Shown: positions 61,032-64,000 of the stretch, in pieces
Position numbering within the stretch: position 1 is the first letter of the stretch
How the letters are laid out: every line of letters starts with the position of its first letter
Origin: Rothia nasisuis
Lineage (GTDB): Bacteria > Actinomycetota > Actinomycetes > Actinomycetales > Micrococcaceae
Direction of reading: 5' to 3'
Length of the DNA: 64,000 nucleotides
Assembly (NCBI RefSeq): GCF_928381405.1
Contig: NZ_CAKMSB010000011.1
Coordinates: forward strand, 41,532 to 105,531
Notes under the pieces: generated by a model
Databases searched by the model: none
What the model was told of the DNA's origin: nothing
What the model saw: the letters and a program-made list of their open reading frames with translations, nothing else
Made by a program: the position numbers and the translations under genes

Positions 61032-61208
61032 CTAGGCCCCCTTATCCGGCTGGCCAGCAGCCTTCTCGCCCAGCCCCAGGCGCTTACGAATCACCCGAAT
61101 CTCGGTCTTATTTTTCTTGTGGAAGCCCAGCAGCACTATGAAAAAGAGCACCAGCAGAGCAAGATACAGCAAGAGAAGGGCGATCTCAGCACCGGTTACC
61201 TCAAGCAT
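61032..61208 (-). CDS. Small single-pass membrane protein, paralogue
   Basis: 58 residues (MLEVTGAEIALLLLYLALLV...), below usual length cut-offs. One helix then FHKKNKTEIRVIRKRLGLG. Its ATG 61208 follows GGAGCC-type sequence; the stop lies 3 nt before the start of the paralogue, so both are translated together. The shared (F/W)H(K/R)KNK junction supports a common origin. Confidence 0.65.
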   Translation of the reverse strand: MLEVTGAEIALLLLYLALLVLFFIVLLGFHKKNKTEIRVIRKRLGLGEKAAGQPDKGA

Positions 61209-61315
61209 GGGAAGGCTCCTATCTCGACCTTGAGAATAAAGAACGTATTAGCCACAAGATTACCAAGTAGGCATACTAACCGGCAAGAATAAGCAGGCGT
61301 AGACTACAAAGAGCC

Positions 61316-62599
61316 ATGATATTTGATTCCCTTACCCCGCTCCCCAGCCCGGTTGTACACGAGTTCGGGGCCGCCGTCCGCGTCGGGGCAGACCAACCCG
61401 CCCGCCCTGCTACGCAGGAGCTTAATGAGGCCCTGCGTACTTTTAGCGCCCGCTTCACCGAGCTAGATCAGGGGCAGGACGCCCCTGCCCTGGTTGTCAC
61501 CACCAGCGGCTCCACCGGCACCCCCAAACAGACGGTACTTCCGGCCTCTGCCCTGGCAGCCTCGGCCCGCGGCACCGAAGCCGCCACCGAAACCAGCGCA
61601 GCCCAGTGGCTCCTGGCCCTGCCCTTACAGTACGTTGCCGGGGCGCAGGTGGTAGCCCGGTCTGCGCTGGCGGGCACCACACCCGTTATCACCACTTCAG
61701 TCAGCGAAGGCACCCGCTTCACAGCCCAGGACTTCGTCAGCTCCACCGAAAGACTCTCAGCCCGGCATCGGCTGGTTTCCCTGGTTCCCACCCAGCTGCA
61801 CCGCCTGCTGGAAACCCCCGAGAGCACACTCCGCACCGAAACCTTTGAGGCACTTTGCTCTTTCTCCGCGATTCTTCTGGGCGGGGCCCCGGCCAGCGCC
61901 GACCTCATCAGCACCGCCCGCTCCCTTTCCCTCCCGGTGGTACGCACCTACGGCTCGGCTGAAACCGCAGGCGGCTGCGTCTATGAGGGCAAGCCGCTGC
62001 CGGGCGTCCGCGTGCAGATAGAGCCCGAAGCTACCGACCCACAAGCTCCCGGGCGCATCTGGCTGGGCGGGCCCACCATCGCCAGCGGCTACGCCAAGGA
62101 CCCGCAGCGCACCGCCGCCCACTTCTTTGCAGACAGGGAAGGAATCCGCTGGTACCGCACCGACGACCTGGGCACCTTTGGCTCGTGCACCTCTGACCTG
62201 GGCTCCGGAACCCTCACCGTGGCGGGGCGAGCCGACGATGTGCTGATTTCCGGCGGCATCAAAACCAGCGCGGCGGCAGTAGCCACCGCCCTTGAAAGCC
62301 ACCCCGCGGTACGCGAAGCCCTGGTTGCCGGGGTTCCAGATGCCCGCTGGGGCACCGCCATCACCGCAGCTATCACCCCGGTGGCCGGCAACAAGGTGCA
62401 GCCCGGCGAGCTTGAGGACGCCCTCCCCCGGCTGGTTGCAGAAAAGCTGGGGGGAGCGTCCGCGCCTAAACTCATTGAAGTGCTACCGGAGTTCCCAACC
62501 CTGCCCACGGGTAAGCCCGACCGGCAGGCGGTGCAGGCTCTCTTGGCAGCGGCGTGGCAGGCCCAGCAGGGTAGCCGGAGTACATCACGCGGCAGCTAG
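61316..62599 (+). CDS. menE: o-succinylbenzoate-CoA ligase
   Basis: A 427-residue adenylate-forming enzyme, shorter than most. TTSGSTGTPKQTVL is the P-loop, TYGSAETAGGCVYEG the A5-type motif, WYRTDDLG and GRADDVLISGGIKTSAAAV the hinge, and PTLPTGKPDRQ has the catalytic Lys. It forms OSB-CoA for MenB. ATG 61316; TAGACT is 10 nt upstream. menA follows about 90 nt later. Confidence 0.93.
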   Translation: MIFDSLTPLPSPVVHEFGAAVRVGADQPARPATQELNEALRTFSARFTELDQGQDAPALVVTTSGSTGTPKQTVLPASALAASARGTEAATETSAAQWLLALPLQYVAGAQVVARSALAGTTPVITTSVSEGTRFTAQDFVSSTERLSARHRLVSLVPTQLHRLLETPESTLRTETFEALCSFSAILLGGAPASADLISTARSLSLPVVRTYGSAETAGGCVYEGKPLPGVRVQIEPEATDPQAPGRIWLGGPTIASGYAKDPQRTAAHFFADREGIRWYRTDDLGTFGSCTSDLGSGTLTVAGRADDVLISGGIKTSAAAVATALESHPAVREALVAGVPDARWGTAITAAITPVAGNKVQPGELEDALPRLVAEKLGGASAPKLIEVLPEFPTLPTGKPDRQAVQALLAAAWQAQQGSRSTSRGS

Positions 62600-62686
62600 C
62601 GGGCACCCACCGCTAAAAAGTGAGAGAATGGTGTGTATTTGTGGCACGCTAAGACCCATCAGCACAGGTTAACAAGGAGCGAAACA

Positions 62687-63604
62687 GTGGCAACGGTTGC
62701 ACAGTGGATTGAGGGGGCACGCCTGCGCACGCTCCCCCTGGCGGCAGCTCCTATCATTGCTGGTTCTGCAGCTGCCTACGAGGTGCACAAGTTCGAGCCC
62801 GTGCGTGCCCTGCTAGCCTTTCTGGTGGCCTTCTTCTTACAGGTGGGCGTGAACTACGCTAACGACTACTCCGACGGCATTAAGGGCACGGACGAGGTGC
62901 GCGTAGGCCCCCTACGCCTGGTCGGCTCGGGCGTAGCCACACCCACACAGGTAAAGCTGGCAGCCTTCGTCTGCTTCGGGTTAGCAGGCCTGAGCGGCCT
63001 GGGGCTCATTCTGCTCTCACAACAGTGGTGGTTCCTGGCTATTGGTGCCTCGGCGGTTCTGGCAGCCTGGGGTTACACCGGCGGTAAACACCCCTACGGC
63101 TACATGGGCTTAGGCGATGTCTTCGTCTTTATCTACTTCGGCCTGGTTGCTACCCTGGGAACCATGTTCACGCAGAGCGCCCAGCTGACCCTCACCGCCT
63201 GGGTCTTCGCCATCACTCTGGGGCTCTTCTCTTGTGCCCTGCTCATGGCGAATAATGTGCGCGATATTCCCACCGATATTGAGGCCGGTAAGAAGACCCT
63301 GGCAGTTCGTCTGGGCGATAGGGCCTCCCGCATCACCTACGCAGTTGAAATGGGGCTGGGGCTGGGGCTGACCGTGCTTCTCGTTCCGCACAACCCCTGG
63401 TTTGTACTGGCCTTTGTGCTCATTGGCCCGGTCGTTCACTCCGCCCTGGTGGTACTGGGCGGTTCGGCCGGCCCGCGCCTCATCCCGGTGCTCAAACAGG
63501 CCGGTCTCATTGCACTGGCCTACTCGGTACTGGTTGCACTAGCTATCGTTCTTCAGCCTCTGGCTATCTTTGCTGATCGCACCTCAGTGTTCACCGGCTA
63601 CTAA
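62687..63604 (+). CDS. menA: 1,4-dihydroxy-2-naphthoate polyprenyltransferase
   Basis: A 305-residue UbiA-family membrane enzyme joining the prenyl chain to DHNA. NYANDYSDGIKGTD is the first Asp motif, and NNVRDIPTDIEAGKKTLAVRLG the second, with about eight to nine helices. GTG 62687 follows AAGGAG; the frame is open upstream but without an RBS. It receives the chain made by HepB and hands product to MenG. Confidence 0.95.
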   Translation: MATVAQWIEGARLRTLPLAAAPIIAGSAAAYEVHKFEPVRALLAFLVAFFLQVGVNYANDYSDGIKGTDEVRVGPLRLVGSGVATPTQVKLAAFVCFGLAGLSGLGLILLSQQWWFLAIGASAVLAAWGYTGGKHPYGYMGLGDVFVFIYFGLVATLGTMFTQSAQLTLTAWVFAITLGLFSCALLMANNVRDIPTDIEAGKKTLAVRLGDRASRITYAVEMGLGLGLTVLLVPHNPWFVLAFVLIGPVVHSALVVLGGSAGPRLIPVLKQAGLIALAYSVLVALAIVLQPLAIFADRTSVFTGY

Positions 63605-63657
63605 TTCTTATTCGCAAGATTCCGCAGTCTCACGCTCGCTACCAACCTCTACACATC

Positions 63658-63677
63658 AGGACGCCACCGGGCGTCCT
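63658..63677. terminator. Terminator hairpin after menA
   Basis: AGGACGCC / GGCGTCCT, 8-bp stem between convergent genes. Confidence 0.55.
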
Positions 63678-63693
63678 GCGACTTTAAGCGGGG

Positions 63694-63960
63694 TTAGAGA
63701 GCACGGTTCTGCTCGTCAAGAGCGTCTTCAACGGCCTCATCTTCAGCGGCGGCCCGGGGCTTGTTCTTACGGCGAATGATGCGGTTAAAGTCGGCCGCTG
63801 CGGCGTCGTGCAGGCGCGGAAAGGCCAGGTAGCAGACAGCAAAACCGATGATAGCGCCGAAAATAATCGCCAGAATAAAGCCAACCCCAACATAGTAGGA
63901 GGCAAAAAAGGCGGCGGCTGAGAAGAGCAGTCGGAGCAGGGAATACTTGAGAAAATTCAC
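63694..63960 (-). CDS. DUF4229 membrane protein
   Basis: An 88-residue protein, two hydrophobic segments in the first 50 residues (LLRLLFSAAAFFASYYVG, ILAIIFGAIIGFAVCYLAF) and a charged tail with RIIRRKNKPRAA. DUF4229 proteins often neighbour menA in actinobacteria; function unknown. It ends convergent to menA. Confidence 0.8.
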   Translation of the reverse strand: MNFLKYSLLRLLFSAAAFFASYYVGVGFILAIIFGAIIGFAVCYLAFPRLHDAAAADFNRIIRRKNKPRAAAEDEAVEDALDEQNRAL

Positions 63961-64000
63961 CCCCTCATTCTACCAACCTGCCGGGCCTACGGGGCGGGGC

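Overview
The window looks like a chromosomal segment of a Gram-positive actinobacterium of the Micrococcaceae, most likely Rothia or a close relative. The GC-rich backbone, frequent GTG starts, paired thyA/folA, HadA/HadB-type dehydratases, a dispersed menaquinone pathway, an NSS transporter with a MetS-like small subunit, DUF4229 and PGPGW-type membrane proteins, and several promoters placed 6-7 nt upstream of start codons all fit. The genus is an inference from gene content.

Layout. (a) 1-5.8 kb is an AT-rich biosynthetic block entering from the left edge: an aminotransferase-fold protein whose PLP lysine is replaced by Glu, an acyl carrier protein, a KAS-II-type ketosynthase, a short-chain dehydrogenase, a Tat-exported cholesterol-oxidase-family flavoenzyme and a phosphopantetheinyl transferase. 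A TetR protein resembling gamma-butyrolactone receptors sits convergent to it. (b) 6.7-22.5 kb is backbone: thyA, folA, an E. coli-type asd, a GntR regulator, murB, hadB/hadA, an MFS carrier, an Nramp-like carrier without the usual metal motif, a tRNA Thr-Met-Thr cluster, a DEAD-box helicase, a DUF2079 protein, a frameshifted AlkA-like glycosylase, thioredoxin, tRNA-Tyr and yajQ. (c) 22.6-35.5 kb: htpX, an ECF sigma factor fused to an anti-sigma zinc finger, membrane segments and an external Pro-rich region, a long unassigned structured RNA candidate, furA-katA, an MMPL pump, two divergent proteins of unclear role and rarD. (d) 35.5-52.7 kb: a polar amino-acid ABC transporter, menG-hepB, an NSS symporter with its small subunit, menD, menC, a PAP2 protein, an MBL hydrolase, gluQ, an EamA exporter, putP and menB. 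(e) 52.8-60.8 kb is an accessory defence-type island: a Fic protein behind a duplicated operator, a MITE-like element, a helicase-nuclease, an MmeI-like type IIG restriction-modification gene interrupted by a (TC)14 tract and a homopolymer shift, and yefM-yoeB. (f) 60.8-64 kb returns to backbone: two small paralogous membrane proteins, menE, menA and DUF4229.

How it fits together. menG, hepB, menD, menC, menB, menE and menA cover most of menaquinone synthesis in one window but in several transcription units. thyA-folA serve thymidylate/folate metabolism, and furA-katA form a peroxide/iron-response unit. The left-edge block carries its own carrier protein, its own carrier-activating enzyme and an exported oxidase, so it probably makes a short acyl or polyketide metabolite finished outside the membrane. 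The most interesting items are that block, the phase-variable restriction gene with its helicase-nuclease partner, the structured RNA candidate at 25.7-26.3 kb, the fic operator array and the sigma/anti-sigma fusion.
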